Source of the DNA: G965215145 sp965215145
Lineage (GTDB): Bacteria; Bacteroidota; Rhodothermia; Rhodothermales; JANQRZ01
Length of the DNA: 64,000 nt
Reading direction: 5' to 3'
Assembly (NCBI GenBank): GCA_965215145.1
Contig: OZ244038.1
Span: 1,736,001 to 1,800,000, forward strand
Both the position numbers and the translations under genes were made by a program. Positions within the stretch are counted from its first letter, which is position 1. Each line of letters opens with the position of its first letter. A model generated the notes under the pieces. That model was given only the letters and a program-made list of their open reading frames with translations. It made no database searches and had not been told where the DNA came from. Below, piece by piece: positions 26,847 through 34,991 of the stretch.

Positions 26847-28771
26847 ATGCCCTCTCGCTACGCCCTCGGCACCGCGGTGCTGCTCGCCGTCCTCGCTGCC
26901 GCGCCGTCCGAGACGCAGGTCCTCCCGCAGGACCGGACGACCGCGCTCGACCGCGCCCGCGCGCTCGCGGCCTCCCCCGTCGAGGCCGCGCCCGACGCTG
27001 CCCCGCCCGTCGCCGCCCGCACGGCCGAGGCCATCGAGTACACCCTCGCCGAGGCGGCTAACGTCTCGGTCAACGTCTACGACGCCGCCGGCGCCGTCGT
27101 CCGCGAGCTGCTCCACGCCGCCCCCCGCGCGGCCGGCCCCCACGTCGAGTTCCGGGACGGGCTCGACGACGAGGGCCAGCCGCTCCCCGTGGGGGACTAC
27201 ACGTGGAAGCTGCTCGGCACGCCCGGCTTCGAGGCCGAGTACCTCCTCTCCGTCGGCGCCAACTACCCGACCGTGGCGAGCTACGAGGGAATGGCCGCCT
27301 GCGGCAACCACGGCGGCCCCTACGCCCTCGCCGGCGGCTCGCTGAAGCAGACCCACGACGGCGCCGCGCGGCTGTGGTCCGGCCACAACGGCGGCTTCGC
27401 CGACGGCCACCACAGCATGGCCGTCGACGGCGGCACGCTCTATAAGCTCGTCACCGTCTGGCTCCAGGGCCTCACCCTCCGCATGTGCGACCCCGCCACG
27501 GGCGCCTGCACGGACGAGGAGGAGGTCAACTGGGACCGCCAGAACCAGGACCCCTCGGGCGTCCCCTACGAGATGGCCCCCTACGACATGGACGCCGGCG
27601 CCGGCGAGGTCGTCGTCAGCTACGGGCTCCACGACGCCGTCCGGCGGTACGGCCCCGGCGGCGACCTCCTCGCCACGGCCGCGGTGAGCCGCCCCCTCGG
27701 CGTCGCCGTCCGGGACGACGGCACCGTCCTCGTCGCCTCCGGCAACCGGATCGTGCGGATTGAGCCGGCAGGACCCGACGCCGCGCACGTTCGTCGCCGG
27801 CCTCGACGACCCCTACCGCCTCGACCTCGACCCCACGACCGGCGACCTCCTCGTGGCCGAGTGGGGCGAGGGCCAGCAGGTCAAGCGGTTCGACGCCGCC
27901 GGCACCCTCCTCGGGACCTACGGCCGCTACGGCGGGCGGAGCGCCACGGGCGGGCGCTACGACGCCGCCGAGAAGGCCAGCTTCCACAACGTCTCCGACC
28001 TCGCCGCCGACGGCGCCGGCCTACGCCGCGCCCGCCGGCTCCGGCGAGGGCCTCGCCGGGGAGTACTTCCGCCGCGGCCTCGACCAGGGCCCGCCCGCCA
28101 TCGTCCGCGTGGACCCGCGCGTCGAGTTCAGCGGACGCCCGCTGGCCGGCGGCGGCGCGGCCCGGTGGCGCGGCGAGGTCGAGCCGCGGCAGACCGGCCC
28201 GCACCGGTTCACCCTCGAGGGCGTCCTCACCTCCCACGCCGTCTGGGTCGACGGCGAGCAGGTCGACGGCCGCGGCGCGACGTGGGCGCCGACGCGGGAC
28301 GTGGACCTCGTCGCGGGGCAGCGCTACGCCGTCGAGGTCACGGCCGAGGTAGACCCCGGCCTCCCGCCGTCGCTGGCGCTGAAGTGGCGGACGCCGCTGG
28401 GGACGGCGCCGGAGGGCGTCACGCTCGTCCCGCAGAGCCAGCTCTACCCGGCCGCGCTCGCCGCGCCCGCCGCGTCGCAGGCGGAGGACCTCCCCGAGGC
28501 GTTCGCGCTGGGGGCGAGCTACCCCAACCCGTCGGCGGGCCGGACCCTCATCCCCTACGCCCTCCCCGAGGCCGCCGACGTCCGGGTCGAGGTGTACGAC
28601 GCGCTCGGGCGCCGGGTGGCCGTCGTCGTGGACGGGCAGCGGGAGGCGGGCCGCCACGAGGCCGCCCTCGAGGCCGGCCGCCTCGCCAGCGGCGTCTACC
28701 TCTACCGGATGACGGCCACGGCGCCGGGGCAGCGGTTCAGCGAGGCGCGCCGGATGCTCGTCGTGCGCTGA
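26847..28771 (+). pseudogene. Secreted propeller/PA14 protein with T9SS domain, interrupted by two frameshifts
   Basis: The gene reads in three successive frames. First is a signal peptide, a FlgD-like Ig stretch (EYTLAEAANVSVNVYDAAG) and a propeller-like region up to about 27765. The propeller then continues from about 27770 to 28015 (FVAGLDDPYRLDLDPTTG, LLVAEWGEGQQVKRFDAAG). The third frame, from about 28019, has a PA14 domain (GLAGEYFRRGLDQ, RFTLEGVLTSHAVWVDGE) and a T9SS sorting domain ending MLVVR. Joined, the parts make one ~640-residue protein. Each shift is +1 relative to the previous frame. Either sequencing errors in GC-rich DNA or recent mutation, since the downstream parts are not decayed. 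Confidence 0.75.
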
Positions 28772-28804
28772 GGGGGAGGGGCGGCCGGCGCTCCCCTCCC
28801 CCTC
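28770..28804. terminator. Bidirectional hairpin between convergent genes
   Basis: GAGGGGGAGGGG (28770-28781) and its exact complement (28793-28804) form a 12-bp perfect stem with an 11-base loop. It starts inside the TGA of the left gene and ends one base before the stop of the right gene. Confidence 0.8.
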
Positions 28805-28805
28805 G

Positions 28806-29630
28806 TCAGCTCGGTCGGGTCGCGGCCTGCTCCGGGAACAGCCGCTCGAACCGCTCCAGCATCTCGGCGGCCTCCCGGCGCACGCGCGTCCGCTCCTCGG
28901 CCGTCCGGCCGAGCTCGTAGACGACGCGCTCGGCGTAGTCCGCGCGGTCGGCGGTGCGGTGGGCGAGCTCCCAGTAGGCGCTCGCCCGCTCCATCGCCCG
29001 CTCCATCGCCTCGGGGTCCGCGGCGGCGTGGAGGAGCGGCTGGGCGAAGAGGGCCTGCGCGTCGAGCGCGCTCAGCCCCTCCGGGCCGTAGGCGTCCGGG
29101 CCCACTTGGGCGGGCTCCGCGGGGTGGGCGAAGGCGGGGTGGGCGAGGAGCGCGTCGAACCCGAGCGTCGGCGCCTCGGCCGCCTCGGCGGCCTCGCGGT
29201 CGGCGGGGTCGAGGAGGTCCCACTGCGCGCGCATCCGGTCGAGGAGGTCATCGAGGTCGGCCTCGTCGTCGGCGTCGTAGCCGGGGCCGAGGAGGAAGGC
29301 GGCGAGGGCGTCGTAGCGGCGGTCCCGCTCCGGCTCGGGGAGGGAGAAGTAAGCCCACAGCACCCGCGCCGCCTCGACCACCGCGACGGTGGACTCGTCG
29401 GCCGCCTCGGGCGCCGCCTTCAGCGCGAACGCCTCGGCCGCGTCGAGGTCGTAAAGCGCGTAGAGCGGCTCGGCGAACAGCGCCAGCGACTCGACGTGGA
29501 CGCCGGTCGCCCCCTCGGCCAGGACGCGGGCCTTCTCCTCACCCTGCGAGGTCTCAGCCGGAGCCGGCACCCCGCTGCCGACGGCACCGGCGGGGTGGGG
29601 GGGAGGGAGGTCGCTGTGGGAGAGGGGCAT
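28806..29630 (-). CDS. Hypothetical acidic helical protein
   Basis: 274 residues with no signal peptide and no membrane segment. The sequence is rich in Ala, Glu and Asp and looks mostly helical, for example ERAMERASAYWELAHRTADR and VRREAAEMLERFERLF. No domain is recognised. The ATG at 29630 is chosen because upstream codons run into a different, Arg-rich reading. It lies about 107 bases downstream of the SGNH-TPR gene on the same strand, so cotranscription is possible. Function unknown. Confidence 0.65.
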   Translation of the reverse strand: MPLSHSDLPPPHPAGAVGSGVPAPAETSQGEEKARVLAEGATGVHVESLALFAEPLYALYDLDAAEAFALKAAPEAADESTVAVVEAARVLWAYFSLPEPERDRRYDALAAFLLGPGYDADDEADLDDLLDRMRAQWDLLDPADREAAEAAEAPTLGFDALLAHPAFAHPAEPAQVGPDAYGPEGLSALDAQALFAQPLLHAAADPEAMERAMERASAYWELAHRTADRADYAERVVYELGRTAEERTRVRREAAEMLERFERLFPEQAATRPS

Positions 29631-29737
29631 GGCTCGGGCGGATGGGAGGCGCGGGGCCGCCGCCAACGCCCGCCGCGTCCGGCGCGTTTCCCGAAGACGA
29701 TGTAGACCGAGCCGAAGCCTCGCCTCTCCCCCGTCGC

Positions 29738-31786
29738 TTACCGACTCGGCGGCAGGCTTGACAGGAGGGCGCGTCCGGCGCGGTGGTCCGGCTGCACGCG
29801 GAGCAGCGCCTCCGCCGTCTCCCGCGCCTCGTCGAACTGGCCGAGTTGGGCGTAGGCGCCGCTGAGGTTGTAGAGCGTCTGCGGGTTCCGGCCGTTCCGC
29901 GCCCGCGCCCGCTCCAGCAGCCCCCGCGCCTCCTCGAACGCCGCCTGCGCCGCCGCCCGGTCGGAGGCGGCCTGCTGCATCCCCCGGTTGAGGTAGATGG
30001 CGCCGAGGAGCCCGAGCGCGTTGCCGCTCGCCTCGTCGCGCTCGATGGCCGCCTCGTAGTTCGCGATGGCGCGGTCGTACTCCCCCCGGCGGGTGTAGAG
30101 GCCGGCGAGGCCGAGGTACGGCTCGGCCAGCATCGGGTAGCTCTGGAGCATCGCCTCGCGGGTGCGGACGGCCTCGGCGACGCGGCCCTCCCGTTCCAAT
30201 TCCGTGGCGAGGTCCTCCGTCGCTTCGAGCCAGCCCTTCTCGTTGCGGTAGAGTGCCACGGCGGCCCGCTCCTCCGGCGTGTCCGCCTCCATCGTGTCGG
30301 CGACGCTGACGACGCGCGAGCCGACGGGCTCGAACGGCCACGCCTGCATCAGATTCCGCACGCGGATCACCCCGACGAGGGAGTCCGCGGGCGTCAGGCG
30401 GACGCGGCGGCGCGCGACGGCGTCGGGCACAGACCGGGGCGCGGCGCCGTCGAGGAGCGGGGAGCGGAGGAGGGCGTCGTAGAAGGCGTCGGCGAGGAGG
30501 AAGTAGCCGTCGACGGTGGGGTGGAGGTGCTCCAGCATCTCGCCCGCGCCGATGGTGCCGCCGGGCGCGGCCTCGCGGAACCGGGCCTCGACGTCCACCA
30601 CCGTCGCCCCGTGCTCCGCGGCCACACGGCGGACCACGTCGTTCAGCACCGTCGGGGCGCGAAAGCGGAGGGCGTCGCGGTCGGAGGCGGCGGCGAAGGC
30701 GCGGCGCGCGGCGGCCGTGTCGCCGGCGGCCTCGTGGGCACGGCCGAGCGCGAAGAACCCGTCGGCGGCGAGCGTGTCCATCCGCGTCACCTCCTCCAGC
30801 AGCTCGGCGGCCCCCGCGGCATCGCCCCGGCGGAGGGCGGCGACGCTGCCCTCGTAGGCCGCTCGCCACGCGGCCTCATCGGTGTCGGAATCGAAGACGG
30901 TCTCGAAGGGGCGGTGGTCCCGCTCGTTGGCGACGAGGGTGCCGACGAAGACGGGGACCCCCGCGCGCTCGTACTTCGCCAGCAGGTCGGCGAGGTTGCC
31001 GGCGAACTGCTCGACGCCCTGGAAGAACTCCGCCGAGCCGTAGGGGATCGTCTGCTGCCGCACCATCCGCGCCATCAGCGACCCCCTCGCCGGCTCCCCG
31101 GCCGCGCCGCCGGCCACGGCCCCCGCGACCCCCCCGAGCGCGCTGCGCAGGAGCTGCACCGTGCGCAGCGGACGGAGCCGGAGGTACAGGTTCACCAGCC
31201 CCCGCATCCCCCCGAGCGACTCCGTCGAGCCGACGCCGAGGGCGCCGTAATACTCGTTGTGCCCGGCGTAGACGAGCACGGCGTCGGGCTCCTGCTCGAT
31301 GATCTCGTCGGCGAGGTCGAGGAGGGCGTACGAGTTGACCGCCGCCATCGCCGTGTTGACGACCTCGACGGGGCGGTCGGGGAGGGCGTCGGCGAGGCGG
31401 GCTTCGAGCATCCGGCTGAAGGCGCCGCCGTGGTAGAAGGGGAACCCCGCCGCCGAGGAGCCGCCCTGCACGAAGAGCCGCAGCTCGCCCGGCCGCTTCT
31501 CGGCGTGGAACACGTCGTGCAGCGCCGTCGGCGCGTCCTCGAGCTCGTGGAAGTAGCGGCGGGCCACGTCGCGGCTCTGGATGAGGTACTGCTCGCTCCC
31601 CTCGATGGGTTCGAAGAGCGGGTAGTCCTCGCCGTAGCCGAAGAGCCGGAGCCCGCCTTCGAGCAGGAGGAAGAAGAGGACGGGGAGCGCGAGCGTCAGC
31701 GCCCAGAACGCGCGCCGCTGCCCGCGCGAGAGGGCGGGCTCGGGCGTCGGGTCGGGCGTTGGTGGAGCGGGTGGGGCGTCCGGCAT
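29738..31786 (-). CDS. Membrane-anchored SGNH-hydrolase-like protein with TPR repeats
   Basis: 682 residues. A cytoplasmic proline-rich tail is followed by one membrane segment (about residues 25-45, FWALTLALPVLFFLLLEGG). An SGNH-like domain comes next: FVQGGSSAAGFPF with a candidate Ser, LVYAGHNEYYGAL and, further on, EHLHPTVDGYFLLADAF with the catalytic-type His. Tetratricopeptide repeats lie in the middle (about 280-330) and at the C-terminus (EPYLGLAGLYTRRGEYDRAI, TLYNLSGAYAQLGQF). It may modify a surface glycan while binding partners through TPRs. The ATG at 31786 is preferred over a GTG at 31855. Confidence 0.75.
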   Translation of the reverse strand: MPDAPPAPPTPDPTPEPALSRGQRRAFWALTLALPVLFFLLLEGGLRLFGYGEDYPLFEPIEGSEQYLIQSRDVARRYFHELEDAPTALHDVFHAEKRPGELRLFVQGGSSAAGFPFYHGGAFSRMLEARLADALPDRPVEVVNTAMAAVNSYALLDLADEIIEQEPDAVLVYAGHNEYYGALGVGSTESLGGMRGLVNLYLRLRPLRTVQLLRSALGGVAGAVAGGAAGEPARGSLMARMVRQQTIPYGSAEFFQGVEQFAGNLADLLAKYERAGVPVFVGTLVANERDHRPFETVFDSDTDEAAWRAAYEGSVAALRRGDAAGAAELLEEVTRMDTLAADGFFALGRAHEAAGDTAAARRAFAAASDRDALRFRAPTVLNDVVRRVAAEHGATVVDVEARFREAAPGGTIGAGEMLEHLHPTVDGYFLLADAFYDALLRSPLLDGAAPRSVPDAVARRRVRLTPADSLVGVIRVRNLMQAWPFEPVGSRVVSVADTMEADTPEERAAVALYRNEKGWLEATEDLATELEREGRVAEAVRTREAMLQSYPMLAEPYLGLAGLYTRRGEYDRAIANYEAAIERDEASGNALGLLGAIYLNRGMQQAASDRAAAQAAFEEARGLLERARARNGRNPQTLYNLSGAYAQLGQFDEARETAEALLRVQPDHRAGRALLSSLPPSR

Positions 31787-32025
31787 CGTCGGGAGGAGTC
31801 GCGGGGGCGCAGTATCGCGCCGGAACGGGGCTCCCGGCAACCGCCGCGGCTTCACGTGGCCGGCCGGACTTCGGGGAGGCGGTGGGGGGCCGATAGGAGC
31901 CGCGACGGGGGACGGCTAAACGCCCGGCGCGGCGTTGCATCCGAGGCGATTCTGTCGTACCCTAGCAGTCTGTGCAACTGATGTGGAGGCGCGCCCTCCC
32001 TCTTCCCCCCGGCCCCCTTTCCCCG

Positions 32026-34329
32026 ATGCCTGCTACCCCCTTCCGCACCGCCGCCTTCGCCCTGCTGGCGGCGCTATGCCTCACTCCGACGGCCTCCGCC
32101 CAGGACGGCCGCGCGCTCTGGACCGACCTCGCCACCGCCGACGTCGCCCTCGTCGGCGAGCGCGTCGTCGCGCCCGAGGCGTTCCGCGCCGTCCACCTCT
32201 ACCTCGGCGCGATGGCCGCCCTCGTGGCCGAGGCGCCCTCCGGCGTCCGGTTCGCCGAGGGGATGACGCTCGCGCTCCCGCTGCCCGAGGGCGGCTTCGC
32301 CCGCTTCGCCGTCGTCGAGCGCTCGGTGATGGCGCCGGGGCTCCAGGCGCGCTACCCCGCCATCCGCGCCTACGCCGGCGTCGGCCTCGACGAGCCCGGC
32401 GCCACGGTCCGCTTCACCGTCACGCCGCTCGGCTTCCACGCCGCCGCCCGCACCGCCGCCGGGACGTTCTACGTCGACCCCTACAGCCACGGCGACCGCG
32501 AGCGCTACACCGTCTACCGCCGCGCGGACCTCCCGGCCAACCCCTCCCGCCTCGTCGAGGACGTGGTGGTCGAGGAGGCCGCCCCGGCCGGCGGCGAGGC
32601 GCAGCGGCTTCGGGTCGAGACGACCGACCTCCGCACCTACCGCGCCGCCATCGCCGCGACGGGCGAGTACACCAACTTCCACGGCGGCACCGTCGCCGCC
32701 GGCCTCGCCGCCATCAACGTCGCGCTCGCCCGCGTCAACGAGATCTACGAGCGCGAGGTCGGCATCACGATGGTGCTCGTCGAGGACAACGACGAGATCG
32801 TCTACACCAACGCCGGCTCCGACCCCTACACGAACTTCAGCGGGTTCACCCTCCTCGGCGAGAACCAGTCGAACCTCGACAGCGTGATCGGCGCGGCGAA
32901 CTACGACATCGGCCACGTCTTCTCGACCGGCGGCGGCGGCGTGGCCTCGCTCGGCTCCGTCTGCCGCGCCGGCGTCAAGGCCCGCGGGGTGACGGGCCTC
33001 CCGAGCCCGACCGGCGACCCGTTCTACGTGGACTACGTGGCCCACGAGATGGGGCACCAGTACCGCGGCAACCACACCTTCAACGGCACCGCCGGCTCCT
33101 GCGCCGGCGGCAACCGGAACCCGTCGACGGCCTACGAGCCCGGCAGCGGCTCGACGATCATGGCCTACGCCGGCATCTGCCGCGACTTCAGCACCGGCGA
33201 GAACCACAACGTCCAGACCCGCAGCGACGACTACTTCCACAACGTCTCGATCAACGAGATCGTCAGCTACACCCGCTCCTCGTTCGGCAACGACTGCGGC
33301 GAGGTCACCGACTTCGGCAACGCGGCCCCGGAGGTCACCGTCGAGGCCTCCCTCGCGATCCCGAGCCAGACGCCGTTCTTCCTCACCGGCTCCGCCACGG
33401 ACGACGGCGACGACGACCTGCTGACGTACACGTGGGAGGAGCGGGACCTCGGGCCGGCCGGCCCGCCGCCCGGCCGCCCCAGCTGGGACGACACGGCCCC
33501 GTTCTTCCGGTCCTACGGGCCCTCGCCCTCGCCCACCCGCTTCTTCCCGCGCCAGGACATCTACGCCCTCGGCTTCCAGCCGGGCTCGGAGCGGCTCCCC
33601 GTGGCGGGGCGCCTGCTGAACTTCCGGTTCACCGTCCGCGACAACAACCCCGGCGCCGGCGCCGTCAAGGACGCCGCCGTCGTCGTCTCCGTCGAGGGCG
33701 ACGCGGGGCCGTTCGTGGTGACCTCGCAGAGCGAGGGCGACCCGTCGTGGGCCGCCGGTGAGCAGCACACGATCACGTGGGACGTGGCGAACACGGACAC
33801 GGAGGCCCTCGGCGGTGAGGACGTCGACATCCTCCTCTCGCTCGACCGCGAGAAGGACTTCGTCGCCGGCACGGCGGTCGTGCTCGCCAGCGCCACGCCC
33901 AACGACGGCTCCGAGACGATCACGGTACCGGCCGGCATCGAGGCGTCGCGGGCGCGCGTGTACGTCCGCGCCTCGGACGGCCTCTTCTTCGACCTCAACG
34001 ACGAGGACATCGCGGTCTCGCCGACGGTCGCCTCCGAGGACGGCGCCCGCACGCGGGCCGCCGAGCTCAGCCCGGCCTACCCGAACCCGCTCGGGCTCGG
34101 GGGCCAGCGCGCCTCGGTGAACCTCTCGGTGGAGCGGGCGCAGGCCGTCCGCGTCGCCGTCTACGACGCGCTCGGGCGCTCGGTCCTCGTGCTCCACGAG
34201 GGCCCGCTCGCCGCGAGCCGGAACCACCAGTTCGCCGTCCGCTCCGGCGACCTCGCGGCGGGGACGTACTTCGTCCGCGCCGAGGGCGAGGCGTTCCAGC
34301 TCACGCGCCCGCTCACCGTCGTCCGGTAG
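32026..34329 (+). CDS. Secreted metzincin (reprolysin-like) metalloprotease with T9SS sorting domain
   Basis: 767 residues. A signal peptide (ending TASAQ) precedes a propeptide-like beta region (about 25-200) and a catalytic domain (about 205-430). The latter has the zinc signature HEMGHQYRGNH (His340, Glu341, His344, His350), the HExxHxxxxxH pattern of metzincins, with IMAYAGIC downstream as the Met-turn candidate. Ig-like domains follow (about 440-660), then a T9SS sorting domain (YPNPLGLGGQRASVNLSV) ending LTVVR. It likely acts as an extracellular protease. The propeptide suggests it is made as a zymogen. Confidence 0.87.
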   Translation: MPATPFRTAAFALLAALCLTPTASAQDGRALWTDLATADVALVGERVVAPEAFRAVHLYLGAMAALVAEAPSGVRFAEGMTLALPLPEGGFARFAVVERSVMAPGLQARYPAIRAYAGVGLDEPGATVRFTVTPLGFHAAARTAAGTFYVDPYSHGDRERYTVYRRADLPANPSRLVEDVVVEEAAPAGGEAQRLRVETTDLRTYRAAIAATGEYTNFHGGTVAAGLAAINVALARVNEIYEREVGITMVLVEDNDEIVYTNAGSDPYTNFSGFTLLGENQSNLDSVIGAANYDIGHVFSTGGGGVASLGSVCRAGVKARGVTGLPSPTGDPFYVDYVAHEMGHQYRGNHTFNGTAGSCAGGNRNPSTAYEPGSGSTIMAYAGICRDFSTGENHNVQTRSDDYFHNVSINEIVSYTRSSFGNDCGEVTDFGNAAPEVTVEASLAIPSQTPFFLTGSATDDGDDDLLTYTWEERDLGPAGPPPGRPSWDDTAPFFRSYGPSPSPTRFFPRQDIYALGFQPGSERLPVAGRLLNFRFTVRDNNPGAGAVKDAAVVVSVEGDAGPFVVTSQSEGDPSWAAGEQHTITWDVANTDTEALGGEDVDILLSLDREKDFVAGTAVVLASATPNDGSETITVPAGIEASRARVYVRASDGLFFDLNDEDIAVSPTVASEDGARTRAAELSPAYPNPLGLGGQRASVNLSVERAQAVRVAVYDALGRSVLVLHEGPLAASRNHQFAVRSGDLAAGTYFVRAEGEAFQLTRPLTVVR

Positions 34330-34356
34330 CGCGGCGCACGAGGGCAACTCGTACCC

Positions 34357-34384
34357 GTAGGGGCACGGCGCGCCGTGCCCCTAC
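34357..34384. repeat. GTAGGGGC-family palindrome, copy 2 (perfect)
   Basis: A perfect 28-bp palindrome: arms GTAGGGGC and GCCCCTAC around the self-complementary centre ACGGCGCGCCGT. The flanking C and G extend it to 30 bp. It lies 27 bases after the protease stop. Confidence 0.95.
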
Positions 34385-34522
34385 GCGTTTACATCGGCTA
34401 CGCTATATCGGCCCCGCTCGGAGGGGTGAAAACGAGGGGAAGCCGAAACGCCGACGCCCCGGCGGGGTTGATCCGTGGCAGGGCCGGTGAGGGTCCATCG
34501 TCTAAAGCCAAACGAGGTCTAC

Positions 34523-34903
34523 ATGGAACGGCTGAAGTGCAAGGCGTGCGGGTGCTACAGCATGGTGCCCGTCGAGGTCAACGGCGAGGAGCTCGACGAG
34601 GAGGCGCTCCTCCTCGGCGGCGACCAGGAGTCGCGGTTCTTCACGTGCCACGTCTGCGGCGACAACTGGCTCTCGGTCAAGCAGAGCGAGATGGGCGGCC
34701 CGACGCAGATCACCTTCGTCCACCAGATGGGGATGCAGCCTACGCTGAAGCGGGTGGCCCAGATGAGCACGCCGGTCGTGCTGAACGAGGGCACCGTGGA
34801 CCGCTGGGAGTACTACCTCGGGGACGACGAGGTGGGGGAGCGGCGCTGGCGCAAGGCGCTCAAGAAGCGCCGCTTCGTCCTCCGCAGCATCTGCACCAAC
34901 TGA
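34523..34903 (+). CDS. Small zinc-ribbon hypothetical protein
   Basis: 126 residues, cytosolic. Two CxxC pairs (Cys6/Cys9 in CKACGC and Cys42/Cys45 in CHVCGDNW) make a zinc-ribbon fold likely. They are separated by an acidic insert. The remainder is charged and ends with a basic stretch (RWRKALKKRRF), which may contact nucleic acid. I do not recognise a named family. The ATG at 34523 is preferred; a GTG at 34475 would add 16 residues. Confidence 0.7.
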   Translation: MERLKCKACGCYSMVPVEVNGEELDEEALLLGGDQESRFFTCHVCGDNWLSVKQSEMGGPTQITFVHQMGMQPTLKRVAQMSTPVVLNEGTVDRWEYYLGDDEVGERRWRKALKKRRFVLRSICTN

Positions 34904-34907
34904 CGCC

Positions 34908-34989
34908 TAGCGCGTAGTTCGGATTCCGTAAGGGGTGCCCACGTGACGGTTGCGGCGGGCACCCCTTGCGCTTTATGCACTACGCGCTA
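34908..34989. repeat. Nested inverted repeats between convergent genes
   Basis: An outer pair TAGCGCGTAGT/ACTACGCGCTA (34908-34918 with 34979-34989) surrounds an inner 11-bp stem AAGGGGTGCCC/GGGCACCCCTT (34930-34940 with 34957-34967). It fills the gap between the zinc-ribbon gene and the HhH gene and probably terminates transcription from both sides. The outer TAG motifs resemble the ends of the GTAGGGGC family, but the centre differs. Confidence 0.75.
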
Positions 34990-34991
34990 AA

